Source: Lewinellaceae bacterium (lineage in GTDB: Bacteria > Bacteroidota > Bacteroidia > Chitinophagales > Saprospiraceae). Taken from it: a DNA stretch of 64,000 nt. Positions 28,501 to 36,243 of this stretch are shown one piece after another. Both the position numbers and the translations under genes were made by a program. Numbering within the stretch: position 1 is the first letter of the stretch; every line of letters begins with the position of its first letter. A model generated the notes under the pieces. That model did not search any database, was not told where the DNA came from, and saw only the letters and a list, made by a program, of their open reading frames with translations. The DNA lies in the NCBI GenBank assembly GCA_020636215.1, contig JACJYG010000006.1:558001-622000 (forward strand). Direction: 5' to 3'.

Positions 28501-30199
28501 TGAACAGCGTTTCACTAAAGGACTGGGCGAAGTGGCGGACATCTCCGACAAGGCCAAGTCCAAGCCTACCACGCTCAAAGTATTGAAGTCTAAACTCGGC
28601 CGCATCAAGAAGAAATATGCCCTCAACACCGTAACCGTCGACGATTACGATGACGATAGCGCTGAAATCCTTATCAAGCACGCCGGCCACGATAACAAAC
28701 GCAACCTGATCGAAGTCCGCCTGATGAGTGAAGCAGAGCGCCTTGCCTTGCTCGAAAAGGCCGCTATCGAGTTCCGCGCCCTTCTGGAAAGCCATGCTGA
28801 TGAGAAACGAACTATAACCAAAGCGGATGGCGAGGCTGTTGGCCTGGAGATCGCCAAAAAGCATTACGTGGTCGAGAATATCGCCGTGATCGACAGCGGC
28901 AATAGCTGGGACTTCGTCGTGGACATGGGAGATATCACTAAGAAATGGCCGGGGATGGCGAAGCGGGAGGCGGAACAAATGGACAAATCACAAGAAGATG
29001 GAGAACAGCTAGTCTTGGACCTTAGGAAATATAAAGAAAGTTATGAAGACCTGAATGAAGAAAGACATTCCTTATTCTTTGAAGGTAAGGGAGAAGGAAT
29101 TACTTTAATGATGGCTAGTAATAAAATTGAATTAGAGGAGGCTTTAAATAGAATGTTATCCAATGCTCAGGAAGCAAATGATTTAAAATCTATCGAAACA
29201 ATAAATAAGGCAAGGGGCATATTGGAAAAAATAAAAGAACGAATCGCGTTATTAGCGAAAAAACAGGTCTCAGGATCTAGTGATACTCAATCGAAAAAAA
29301 TAGGATTCAATGAGCAAGATTTGAGTCCCTTTGGAGAAATGTTAACGAGTCTGAAAAATGTTCTGGATGATTTGGGAATGAGCAGTGAGACTGGAGCAGT
29401 CGGCTTATACAGAGGAATTCATTTTTACGCTAATTGGGATGAAGAATATTATAAAAATCAATTAGAAGAAGTGAAATTAGGTGAAGGTTCATACAGCAAT
29501 GCTGTGAGAGAGATTGCTGGAAGGCTAAATAACACAGAAAACCCAACAATTGAACAACTTGAGAAAGCTTCAATAGAAGTAAAACGTCAAATAGAGATCC
29601 TTAAGGAACCACCTGAAATGCCTGAACGTCATCCCAAAGATACTCGCCCTGTGCCTGCAGAGCCACCGAAAGTTAAATTGGGCAGGAAGTCATTTGACAA
29701 TAAGTTTTTAGCTTTTTTGAGTAGGTTTATTGACAATAGAAAACTATTCAAGGAAGAATTACGAAAAGCCGAAGATGGAATTTACCGGGGTCTTACATTT
29801 GTTGAAATACCTTTCATTTCGACCTCAAAGGATCCATTAGTCGCTTCTCAATATGCCATGGGATTAAAAGAAGCAATTAGGCCTCCAAGACAGCGAAGAA
29901 CGGAGAGAACAGTTGGTAGAATTTTTATCTATATTTTCACTACTGAAGAACTTCAGAAGCAGGGGGCTATTGATGTTGTCGCTTGGCAGAAGAATGGAAA
30001 ACTAGTTTTTACAACTCATCGGTATCAAGAACAAGAAGTAACTTTCACTGGTAATATTCCAGGAGAAAACAGGGTTGGGCAAATTGACGTTGAAGGGGGG
30101 CAAAGTGAAAAAATGAATGGGCAAAGAGCTGAACAGTTAGCAAAAACTCAGGGAATAAAACATGGTGGATTAATTCCCAAAGAAGATATCAGTTTATGA
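25535..30199 (+). CDS. DUF4157 eCIS cargo with C-terminal ADP-ribosyltransferase-like toxin tip
   Basis: This 1554-residue cargo starts with a leader containing EPFF, PFFS and QPKLTIGRPGDKYEQEAD (about 66-85), then Q-rich linkers with two LQRKPIFES copies. The DUF4157 domain (about 268-355) includes the HELTH metal-binding motif near 345-349. Residues 390-950 are beta-rich and 950-1145 form a conserved-looking pre-toxin segment ending at KKWPGM. From about residue 1149 (base 28980) the DNA turns AT-rich (27-35 % GC in counted lines against about 50 % before). This tip shows an ADP-ribosyltransferase-like set: LYRG (R1293), STS (1429-1431) and EQE (1499-1501). A second IYRG at R1418 sits close to STS. 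The ExE form is typical of arginine-modifying enzymes (family knowledge). The gene overlaps the next by 4 bp. Confidence 0.85.
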   Translation: MKSTDTKSTTQARQHQKGQEPFFRKEAGEGTVVSGAQPEVQPFFQPNRSPSNENGSSHPFFSPSTIQPKLTIGRPGDKYEQEADAMADRVVRQLAGGSPQSAVGGEQRPSPSHPATQPSGHSVQAKCTDCAEKQPLQRKPIFESEGEGLQGKWMDGNARPSVQKAGEGPSEEEPELQAKLTPDNEADSKTNGLAGETSTIDANASVLQQAEGLQEKEEEKQEEEPELQRKPIFESAGGQEEPEVQGCSLPFIQKDPESTAQTESPGLEGRLSDSKGGGSPLPEDTRESMGSAMGADFTGVRVHTDSEAAQMSQDLGAQAFTHGSDIYFNEGKYDPGSSAGQHLLAHELTHTMQQGGVQPKAIQAQPAAKNEAELPTHALDITQRFNPDEKWAAYLAKKRAKVPVKVKIGNQYEGTILVNEKKRPTEATPGKYEIDTTRKKQYLEVKGMAFLNPLREAQIIPVLVLRNFGEDQATKGFLSVNMKGVVLGDINGLIQAFNKSMDEMGFLGLDKFQLKGINIQNEFANGRLLFTVAGLRTVVDGFLEAGVGVGISGDTFTFDLVAKVNIKGLASGDFNLKRNPNGKLEGRGSIQADIANIQANIVVEYLDGIVTIQGTGAINSEKFQGSVSFIVTDKKRADETMRTELGVQQVDQQSESPKQKQPEKKTPKNQVVVGWGKVTATITPWLQGAAMIGIDSEGHVTMVGELTVPSEIELMEKKGKKITLVDFELKAGYGVPLVGQVFIFGGIELFINAGFGPLVLKDIGFKGTYSTDPKILQHFVITGTLGINAFAIIGLEASLGVGITLIGHDIKAGIAATAAAGIKAYAEATPTFEYVEKAAPEGGKVGEAWLKGHFEAAAQLFLMLGGKFFVELDSPWWSPAPSKTWDYPLGSVEYPIGDSMGVGADVNWLVGSPNPPELEFSPVEFNAEKFTQDVMADPPPGSGAGGEKDKKGKWEDQEKGNLEESPEVKKDAEGLKGTKKPVDYTKLPDEQRFTKGLGEVADISDKAKSKPTTLKVLKSKLGRIKKKYALNTVTVDDYDDDSAEILIKHAGHDNKRNLIEVRLMSEAERLALLEKAAIEFRALLESHADEKRTITKADGEAVGLEIAKKHYVVENIAVIDSGNSWDFVVDMGDITKKWPGMAKREAEQMDKSQEDGEQLVLDLRKYKESYEDLNEERHSLFFEGKGEGITLMMASNKIELEEALNRMLSNAQEANDLKSIETINKARGILEKIKERIALLAKKQVSGSSDTQSKKIGFNEQDLSPFGEMLTSLKNVLDDLGMSSETGAVGLYRGIHFYANWDEEYYKNQLEEVKLGEGSYSNAVREIAGRLNNTENPTIEQLEKASIEVKRQIEILKEPPEMPERHPKDTRPVPAEPPKVKLGRKSFDNKFLAFLSRFIDNRKLFKEELRKAEDGIYRGLTFVEIPFISTSKDPLVASQYAMGLKEAIRPPRQRRTERTVGRIFIYIFTTEELQKQGAIDVVAWQKNGKLVFTTHRYQEQEVTFTGNIPGENRVGQIDVEGGQSEKMNGQRAEQLAKTQGIKHGGLIPKEDISL

Positions 30200-30960
30200 A
30201 AATAAATTCAAAGAAGCTGGTGGAGTTAATCCTGAATGAATGGGATGTAATTGATTTTACTTTAATTGAAAGTAAAAGAAATGATGTTGAATATTGGTAC
30301 AGAGATGCTATAGAAAGCCTTTCTGTCAATATTCCTAATATTATTGAGGAATTAGCCTACTTACCGGAAAAGAGTTTAGCTTCTTCTTTAAGCAGACATA
30401 CCCAAGAGTTAGCGGGGTTTCTGTATGTAATTGGACGCCCAAAGGAAGAATGGCAAAAATGGAATTCTATTGCAGCACTTGCTCTTTTTTTTGCAGGAGA
30501 TTATATGTTTGCTATGCATTATGCCATATTAGGTGGGGAATTTGAATTATTAAAAATGCTCCCAGATAAAAAGCCTGATACACTCCAATTGGAGGAGTTA
30601 ATACCCTGGGATATTATTAAGGGTACCAATTATGCTAAGTTAAATGTAAAAGAGGATTCTGAATGGGATGAAGCCTGGAAAAACATTCAATTAAAAATAA
30701 AGTATAGGGATTTTGAAAATATTCTTGATCATTTTGACATGTTGATCACCCTATATATGGAATGGACAGATTGGAGTACATATGAATATTTAATGCATCC
30801 AGTTTTTCCAATTGGAATATGTTCTTCCTTGGCTCTGACAAGAGAACTGGGAGGGATGTTGGATTTCCAAACTCTTTCAGAGGAGAAAAAATTATTATTG
30901 GAACCGGGAATAGTAGAAATCACAAGAAATAATTTTTTTAGATGGGTGATTGAATTGTGA
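30196..30960 (+). CDS. Probable immunity protein for the upstream ART-like toxin tip
   Basis: This 254-residue protein starts with ATGA overlap on the toxin gene and shares its AT-rich composition (about 33 % GC in a counted line), while both flanks are GC-richer. It has no signal peptide or membrane segment and appears nearly all helical, with aromatic-rich stretches such as ALALFFAGDYMFAMHYA. No ADP-ribosylglycohydrolase metal motif is seen, so neutralisation by binding is more likely than by reversing the modification. Size and the helical pattern faintly recall the Imm49 class, but I cannot confirm that. Position, overlap and base composition are the main grounds for calling it immunity. 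Alternatives are a dedicated loading chaperone or adaptor for the cargo tip. Confidence 0.6.
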   Translation: MKINSKKLVELILNEWDVIDFTLIESKRNDVEYWYRDAIESLSVNIPNIIEELAYLPEKSLASSLSRHTQELAGFLYVIGRPKEEWQKWNSIAALALFFAGDYMFAMHYAILGGEFELLKMLPDKKPDTLQLEELIPWDIIKGTNYAKLNVKEDSEWDEAWKNIQLKIKYRDFENILDHFDMLITLYMEWTDWSTYEYLMHPVFPIGICSSLALTRELGGMLDFQTLSEEKKLLLEPGIVEITRNNFFRWVIEL

Positions 30961-31111
30961 ATATAAATGTATGAATTTATGCCTCAGCCCTGAGACCCCA
31001 CTAGACTGCGTCTCCAAAAGCCACCTACACCCGTCATCCAGTCCAGCTGCATGCCAGTTTAAAAGCCTGGATGCCCGGTACAGAATATTTAAATAATTTA
31101 CCCACAACCCC

Positions 31112-31885
31112 ATGCCCACCATCTCCCTCGCCATCCAAAAAGGCGGTTCCGGTAAAACCACCACCGCCGTCAACCTGGCTGCCGCGCTGCAGCAGATGGG
31201 CCATCGCGTGCTGCTCATCGACCTCGACCCGCAGGCCAACCTGACGCAGGCGATGGGCATCCTGGAAGAGGTGGAACCCAGCATCTACCACGAATTCCAG
31301 AAAGTGGCCAACGGGAAACCCTCGGACCTCAGCGCGATCATCCTGCAGCAGAACGGGCTGGAACTGATTCCGGCTTCCCTGGAACTGGCGGGAGCAGAGT
31401 TGGAACTGGTGAGCACCTACGGCCGCGAGCAACTGCTCAGCCGCATGCTCAAGCCGCTGAAGAAAGAATACGAATATATCCTGATCGACTGCCCGCCGGC
31501 CATCGGCATGCTGACGGTCAACTCGCTGGTGGCCAGCGATTTTGTGCTCATGCCGCTGCAGGCGGAATTCCTTCCTCTGAAAGGGGTGATGAGTTTCCTG
31601 CGCCATTTTGAAAAGGTGCGCACCACGCTGAACAAAAAACTGAAAGTACTCGGCTTTGTGCTCACCCGCTACGACAACCGTAAAACGATGAACCGCAGCG
31701 TGCTGGAACAACTCATCGGAGCCTATGGGGATAAAGTGTTCCAAACCCGCATCCGCACCAATATTGCCCTGGCGCAGGCCCAGGAAAAGGGCGTGGATAT
31801 CTTCAGCTTCGCTCCCAGCTCCAACGGCGCACAGGATTATATGGAACTGGCCCGGGAACTGCTTGAAAAAATTTCCGGCAACTGA
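31112..31885 (+). CDS. ParA/MinD-family P-loop ATPase within the eCIS locus
   Basis: This 257-residue ParA-type ATPase has the deviant Walker A motif KGGSGKTT (residues 10-17), the switch I region LIDLDPQANLTQAMGI (about 36-51) and the Walker B-like YILIDCPPAIG (about 124-134). Such proteins position plasmids, chromosomes or large cargo complexes by forming ATP-dependent gradients on the nucleoid. No ParB gene or parS repeats are visible beside it. It sits between the two cargo genes and returns to the GC-rich composition of the operon, so it belongs to the resident locus rather than to the AT-rich toxin cassette. A function in placing or segregating injection particles, or in assembly, is inference. 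Confidence 0.9.
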   Translation: MPTISLAIQKGGSGKTTTAVNLAAALQQMGHRVLLIDLDPQANLTQAMGILEEVEPSIYHEFQKVANGKPSDLSAIILQQNGLELIPASLELAGAELELVSTYGREQLLSRMLKPLKKEYEYILIDCPPAIGMLTVNSLVASDFVLMPLQAEFLPLKGVMSFLRHFEKVRTTLNKKLKVLGFVLTRYDNRKTMNRSVLEQLIGAYGDKVFQTRIRTNIALAQAQEKGVDIFSFAPSSNGAQDYMELARELLEKISGN

Positions 31886-31974
31886 GCTTTAACGACCATT
31901 GCCGGTTGAAACAGCCATAAAAAAAGCGTATTTTTATTTGATACATTTCTTTTTTCCACCTCAACTCCGAAGCC

Positions 31975-33429
31975 ATGAGAACCTCCTCCCGCCGCTCGCG
32001 CCGCCATCCCAGCCCCCGCCAGGAAGGGCACATGCAGGAACCTTTCTTCGGCCCTGTAAAAGCAGATCATGAAAATGTCGCCAGCCAGCCCTTTTTCCAG
32101 CCCAAACTCACCATCGGCCAGCCGGGAGACGCCTATGAACAGGAAGCCGACAAGGTTGCCGATGCTGTAGTTAGTGGCAGTGAGAGAACCCCGGCCGTGC
32201 AGCGGCAGGGGATATCCCGCCTGCAACGGGTAATGGAAGTGCAAAAACAACCCGCCCCGGAGGAGGAAGAGCCCGTACAAATGCAGGAGATGGAGGAGGA
32301 AAAGGAGGCGGTTCAAACCCAGGCTGAACCGAAGGAAGAGGAAAAACCGGTGCAAAAGCAGGAGATGGAAGAAGAGGAAGTGCAGGCCCAAATGGAACCG
32401 GAGAAAGAAGAAGAACCCGTGCAAATGCAGCCGCAGGAGGAAGAGAATAAGCGGGAAAAAGCGGAAGATATACAAGCCATGGCGGAACCCGAGGAAGAGG
32501 AACTGTTGCAGGGGCAGCCAGAGGGAAAGGAAAAGGAGCGGGAAGAAGAAAAGCTGCAAACGAAGGCTGAGGCGGGAGGCGGCGGAAAAGCTGCCAGCCC
32601 CCAGCTCGCCAACCAGCTGCATCAATCCAGCGGGAGTGGGCGTGCTCTTCCCGAAAATACAAGGGCGGAGATGGAATCTGCCTTTGGGGTGGACTTCGGG
32701 GATGTGCGCATCCACACCGGGCATGAGGCGGACCAGATGAATAAGGAACTGGGTGCTCAGGCTTTTACCCATGGGAGAGATGTGTATTTCCGGGAAGGCA
32801 AATACAAGCCGGAAACACAGGCCGGCAAACACCTGCTGGCCCATGAGCTGACGCACGTCATTCAGCAGTCGAAAGACATACAACCGAAGATACAGTGTTA
32901 CACCGTTCCGGCCGGCCTGCCCTGCGACGAGGTGGCGTCCTGGATAGACGCTAACTCACCCTACGCGCCGGGATGGGCGCAAACCAACTCTGATTACTCC
33001 TTCAACGGCAACCTGCGGGTCAGCCCGCCGGAACAAGTGGAAGGCGGAGGCGTGCGCCTGACGGCCAGCGGGCACAATGGGCTTACCGTTTCAGTCCGAA
33101 TTACCATCGACCGGCCCCACTGGAACCCTTCGCCCAGGCCCAACCGGGCAGCGGAAAGGGCGGCCTGGCAGAGCGCCATGAGCGTACTGGATGCCCACGA
33201 ACAGGAACACCGCGCTATCGGAGAACAATGGCGGGTTACCCTGGAAGAGCGCTTCCGCGCCATTAACTTGACTGTTTCCGGAGCCAGCCAGGCCGACGCC
33301 AGAGAACAACTGCGAGCCCAACTGGACCAGATGCTTTCCGGCTGGCAGGCAGAAGCCCAGGCCGCTCAGACAGCTATCGACCCATTCAGCACTACTTTAA
33401 CTTGCCCGGCGCCGACTTCTTCAAAATAA
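31975..33429 (+). CDS. Second DUF4157 eCIS cargo with a DUF922-like second metalloprotease motif
   Basis: This 484-residue cargo has the same leader type as the first: EPFF, QPFF and QPKLTIGQPGDAYEQEAD within the first 60 residues. A glutamate/glutamine-rich repeat tract follows (about 95-200; EEEPVQMQ-type units). The DUF4157 domain lies at about 205-300 with HELTH at 290-294. The C-terminal domain (about 305-484) has HEQEH at 408-412, with WRVTLEERF following. Together with conserved tryptophans it resembles DUF922 secreted zinc proteases. So two HExxH motifs are present in one chain; the DUF4157 one may serve processing and the distal one may be the payload activity. That division is inference. 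No immunity-like gene follows, consistent with a target absent from the producer. Confidence 0.78.
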   Translation: MRTSSRRSRRHPSPRQEGHMQEPFFGPVKADHENVASQPFFQPKLTIGQPGDAYEQEADKVADAVVSGSERTPAVQRQGISRLQRVMEVQKQPAPEEEEPVQMQEMEEEKEAVQTQAEPKEEEKPVQKQEMEEEEVQAQMEPEKEEEPVQMQPQEEENKREKAEDIQAMAEPEEEELLQGQPEGKEKEREEEKLQTKAEAGGGGKAASPQLANQLHQSSGSGRALPENTRAEMESAFGVDFGDVRIHTGHEADQMNKELGAQAFTHGRDVYFREGKYKPETQAGKHLLAHELTHVIQQSKDIQPKIQCYTVPAGLPCDEVASWIDANSPYAPGWAQTNSDYSFNGNLRVSPPEQVEGGGVRLTASGHNGLTVSVRITIDRPHWNPSPRPNRAAERAAWQSAMSVLDAHEQEHRAIGEQWRVTLEERFRAINLTVSGASQADAREQLRAQLDQMLSGWQAEAQAAQTAIDPFSTTLTCPAPTSSK

Positions 33430-33453
33430 TGCTCCAGCAGCAAGAACCAACTT

Positions 33454-34800
33454 ATGATCCAGGAAAGCACCATCATTCATTCGCTCGACGAGATCCTGCG
33501 CTTCCTCTCGGAAGCACTGGCCTTTCGCCTGAAATCTTTCTTCGGTGAAGCCGCCGATGGGGCGCCTGTCGTATTTCCCCGTTTTTCATTCAATGGGATT
33601 TCTACCCCCTTCACCAGCTTTTGCCGCGAGCACCAACTGAACGACGAAGAGTTGCTGATCCTGGCCATGGCTCTGGCGCCGCATATCCAGCCGGATTTTT
33701 TTGACCAGGTGATCCAGTTGCACATCAAAAAAGCAGGTGATTTTCCGCAGATCGGCGGGGTGCGGGGCAAGCAGTTCCGTGGCTTCCTGCCCACCGGGGA
33801 AACCGCCGTCTTTCTCCTGGCCGGGGAAGATATGGATCAGCGCTTTCGCGTGCAGCAGTACTTCAGCCCGGACCACCTCTTCCAAAAAAAGAGAATCCTA
33901 TGGTTGGAAGAGCCGCCCCCGGGAGAACCCGCCATGAGCGGAAAGGTCATCCTGTCGCCGGAATACGTGGATTGGTTCGCGCTGGGAAAGCTGACGCGCC
34001 CCGCTTTCAGCCTCAGTTTCCCCGCCCAGCTGCTGGACACGCAGATGGAATGGGAAGACCTGGTGCTTAACGACCAGACCTTGCAACAGATCCAGGAACT
34101 GGAAACCTGGATCAAACATGGGGAAGCGCTGCTGCAGGACTGGGGCATGCGCAAGCGCCTTAAGCCGGGCTACCGCGCTCTCTTCCACGGCCCGCCCGGG
34201 ACCGGCAAGACGCTGACGGCCTCCCTGCTGGGCAAATACACCGGCAAGGACGTCTACCGGGTGGATCTCTCCATGGTGGTCTCCAAATACATTGGCGAGA
34301 CGGAGAAGAACCTGTCTAACCTTTTTGCCAAGGCCGAGAACAAGGACTGGATACTGTTCTTCGATGAGGCCGACGCCCTGTTCGGAAAGCGGACTGACGT
34401 CAAGGACGCGCACGACCGCTATGCCAACCAGGAAGTATCCTACCTGTTGCAAAGAGTGGAGGGTTATAATGGCCTGGTGATCCTGGCATCCAACTTCAAG
34501 AGCAATATCGACGATGCTTTCATGCGCCGCTTCCAGTCCATCATCTACTTTCCCATGCCGAAACCTTCGGAACGCCTGCGCATCTGGCAACAATCCTTCC
34601 CCGAACAGGTGACGCTTGGCCCGGATATCGACCTGAGCGCCATTTCCCGAAAATACGAGTTATCTGGCGCCGGTATCATCAATGTAGTGCAGTTCTGCTG
34701 CCTCGAGGCTTTGAAGCGGGGGGGGCAATCCATCCTGATGGAAGACCTGCTGGCTGGTATTCGGAAGGAGTTCATGAAAGAAGGGCGTGTATTGCATTGA
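33454..34800 (+). CDS. AAA+ ATPase of the injection system (Afp15 / PVC15-like)
   Basis: This 448-residue AAA+ ATPase occurs in nearly all eCIS loci and is thought to support cargo loading or particle assembly in the cytoplasm. Residues 1-200 form the family-specific N-terminal region. The ATPase core has Walker A GPPGTGKT near 246-253, Walker B ILFFDEADALFGKR near 300-313, sensor ILASNFK near 347 and the arginine-finger region DDAFMRRF shortly after. The start ATG is 24 bp downstream of the second cargo gene. It closes the recognisable eCIS gene set; a glycosyltransferase gene follows 9 bp later on the same strand. Confidence 0.92.
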   Translation: MIQESTIIHSLDEILRFLSEALAFRLKSFFGEAADGAPVVFPRFSFNGISTPFTSFCREHQLNDEELLILAMALAPHIQPDFFDQVIQLHIKKAGDFPQIGGVRGKQFRGFLPTGETAVFLLAGEDMDQRFRVQQYFSPDHLFQKKRILWLEEPPPGEPAMSGKVILSPEYVDWFALGKLTRPAFSLSFPAQLLDTQMEWEDLVLNDQTLQQIQELETWIKHGEALLQDWGMRKRLKPGYRALFHGPPGTGKTLTASLLGKYTGKDVYRVDLSMVVSKYIGETEKNLSNLFAKAENKDWILFFDEADALFGKRTDVKDAHDRYANQEVSYLLQRVEGYNGLVILASNFKSNIDDAFMRRFQSIIYFPMPKPSERLRIWQQSFPEQVTLGPDIDLSAISRKYELSGAGIINVVQFCCLEALKRGGQSILMEDLLAGIRKEFMKEGRVLH

Positions 34801-34809
34801 GCCTACATC

Positions 34810-35373
34810 ATGAAAATCCGAACACATATACCCTATCATCCTGAAAAGGACCTGGCTGCTGCCTATAACGATTATATGTCAAGGTTAGGGGAAGGGGAGT
34901 GGGCGTGCTTTCTGGACCATGACGCTATGTTCACTACCACTGACTGGTACCTTCAGATGGATGATGTTATTGGCCTACATCCCGAAGTTGCTTGTTTTAC
35001 GGCAGTAACCAACCGGATATGGAAGGGGGCAAAAGGGCAGTTATATCAAAGTGGGTTATCACTGGATAATCATGACGTAGCCGTACACCGAAAGGTGGGA
35101 GCGGAGCTGCGGGATCAATTTTGGGGATGTGTCGAGCCATTGCCGAAATCACAGCCTATGTCCGGTTTTTTGATCTTGTACAACAGGGAGGTTTGGGAAA
35201 AAGTCCCCTTCCGGAAATATCAGGGCCGAAATTGCCGGGAGCCCTCTTTTCTGGGGGTAGATAACCAGCTGCATTTTGATCTGATCGAGGCCGGATATCA
35301 GGTGGCGGTGATGAAAGGGGTTTATATTTACCATTGGTATCGCGGAGAGGCTGGCCGGCCTCATCTGCCTTAG
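34810..35373 (+). CDS. Short GT-A-type glycosyltransferase
   Basis: This 187-residue protein resembles a family 2 / GT-A glycosyltransferase core. The metal-coordinating DxD-like motif is FLDHDAMF (about 35-42), and a later region YNREVWEKVPF resembles the acceptor-side loop. The usual N-terminal nucleotide-binding strand is very short, so this may be a minimal or N-terminally reduced enzyme. It begins 9 bp after the AAA+ gene on the same strand and so may be transcribed with the injection operon, while all other glycosyltransferases nearby lie on the opposite strand and converge on it. Substrate cannot be read from sequence. Confidence 0.65.
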   Translation: MKIRTHIPYHPEKDLAAAYNDYMSRLGEGEWACFLDHDAMFTTTDWYLQMDDVIGLHPEVACFTAVTNRIWKGAKGQLYQSGLSLDNHDVAVHRKVGAELRDQFWGCVEPLPKSQPMSGFLILYNREVWEKVPFRKYQGRNCREPSFLGVDNQLHFDLIEAGYQVAVMKGVYIYHWYRGEAGRPHLP

Positions 35374-35394
35374 CTGTTTGCAGGAAGAGAAAAT

Positions 35395-36243
35395 TCAGAC
35401 AATGCGGAGTTCCCCATCAATAAATCGTGGGCCGATTACTGTTTTTTCCTCGCCCCATGAGTGGGGGTTGGCCGTAATCTGAACCGGCTCCTTAACAAAT
35501 TTGTGGTTGACGGTTTTCCGGTAATTGGAAATGAATGCTGCGGGTAGGCCGGGAATAAACCATTGTGGGTGCCACAAGTGGAGGAGGTAAATCTGTCCGG
35601 TATTCCTGGATATCCACAACACCGGACAGCCGTCCACCTCGGCCCTTTTCACGATTTCATTGTCAGGGCCTCCCCAAAGGTTATAGCGTTCATCATAGCC
35701 TCTATGTTTCAGTATCCACTGGTAATCAAAAAACTGAATGCCCCCGTTTCCTGAAAGGATCAGGAATTTTCCTCTGCTCCGGAGTCGGTTGAAGGCGGCG
35801 GGGGTGTAATCTCCCCGGTAATCATTGTTCTGGTATAGAAAAGTCCGGCACAGAACGAGCGGAGATTTTCCGGTATGCCGTTCTGCCAGTTCAATGCAGG
35901 TGGGAAAAACGTCTTCCCGGTAGAGGAGGTCCATGTCCAGTGTAGCCAGATATTTGGTATCGGGAGAAGCGGCCTGAATGCCGATGTTAAGGCACAGGGA
36001 TTTGTTCCATACCAGGGTAGAAGGCGTGAACAAATAAGAGGCGCCGTATTTATGGGCAATTTGCGCAATTTGTTCCCTGATTTCCGGATCCGCGCTCATA
36101 TCGCTGATGATGGGCCGGATTTCGTGTTGGGTTTTCTGGGCTTTTAAGGATTGCAACTGCCTTTCTATCCTGCTCAGTGGCCGGCTGAGCTGTCCATCCG
36201 GCGTGCGGAATATTTTTACCGGTGTAATAGTCGAAATGATCAT
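35395..36243 (-). CDS. GT-A glycosyltransferase, galactosyltransferase C-domain type
   Basis: This 282-residue glycosyltransferase reads ISTITPVKIFR at its start. Its metal-binding motif is LATLDMDLLYREDVF (about 97-111), and a GGPDNEIVKRAEVDG segment (about 190-204) resembles the C-terminal acceptor motif of galactosyltransferase / chondroitin polymerase-like enzymes. It is cytoplasmic, with no signal peptide or membrane segment. It overlaps the upstream gene (36240-36923) by 4 bp, so the pair is translationally coupled within a five-gene minus-strand cluster. The product is probably a surface polysaccharide or glycoprotein glycan; the exact sugar is unknown. Confidence 0.75.
   Translation of the reverse strand: MIISTITPVKIFRTPDGQLSRPLSRIERQLQSLKAQKTQHEIRPIISDMSADPEIREQIAQIAHKYGASYLFTPSTLVWNKSLCLNIGIQAASPDTKYLATLDMDLLYREDVFPTCIELAERHTGKSPLVLCRTFLYQNNDYRGDYTPAAFNRLRSRGKFLILSGNGGIQFFDYQWILKHRGYDERYNLWGGPDNEIVKRAEVDGCPVLWISRNTGQIYLLHLWHPQWFIPGLPAAFISNYRKTVNHKFVKEPVQITANPHSWGEEKTVIGPRFIDGELRIV

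Noticed and set aside
29780..29790. The second YRG motif (R1418) as the catalytic ART arginine
   Set aside because: It lies only 11 residues before the STS motif, too close for the first strand of the ART fold; R1293 has more typical spacing. Not fully excluded.
32240..32570. Repetitive GA-rich DNA considered as a CRISPR-like or satellite repeat
   Set aside because: It encodes the Glu/Gln-rich linker of the second cargo protein; the units are irregular and in frame, with no spacer structure.
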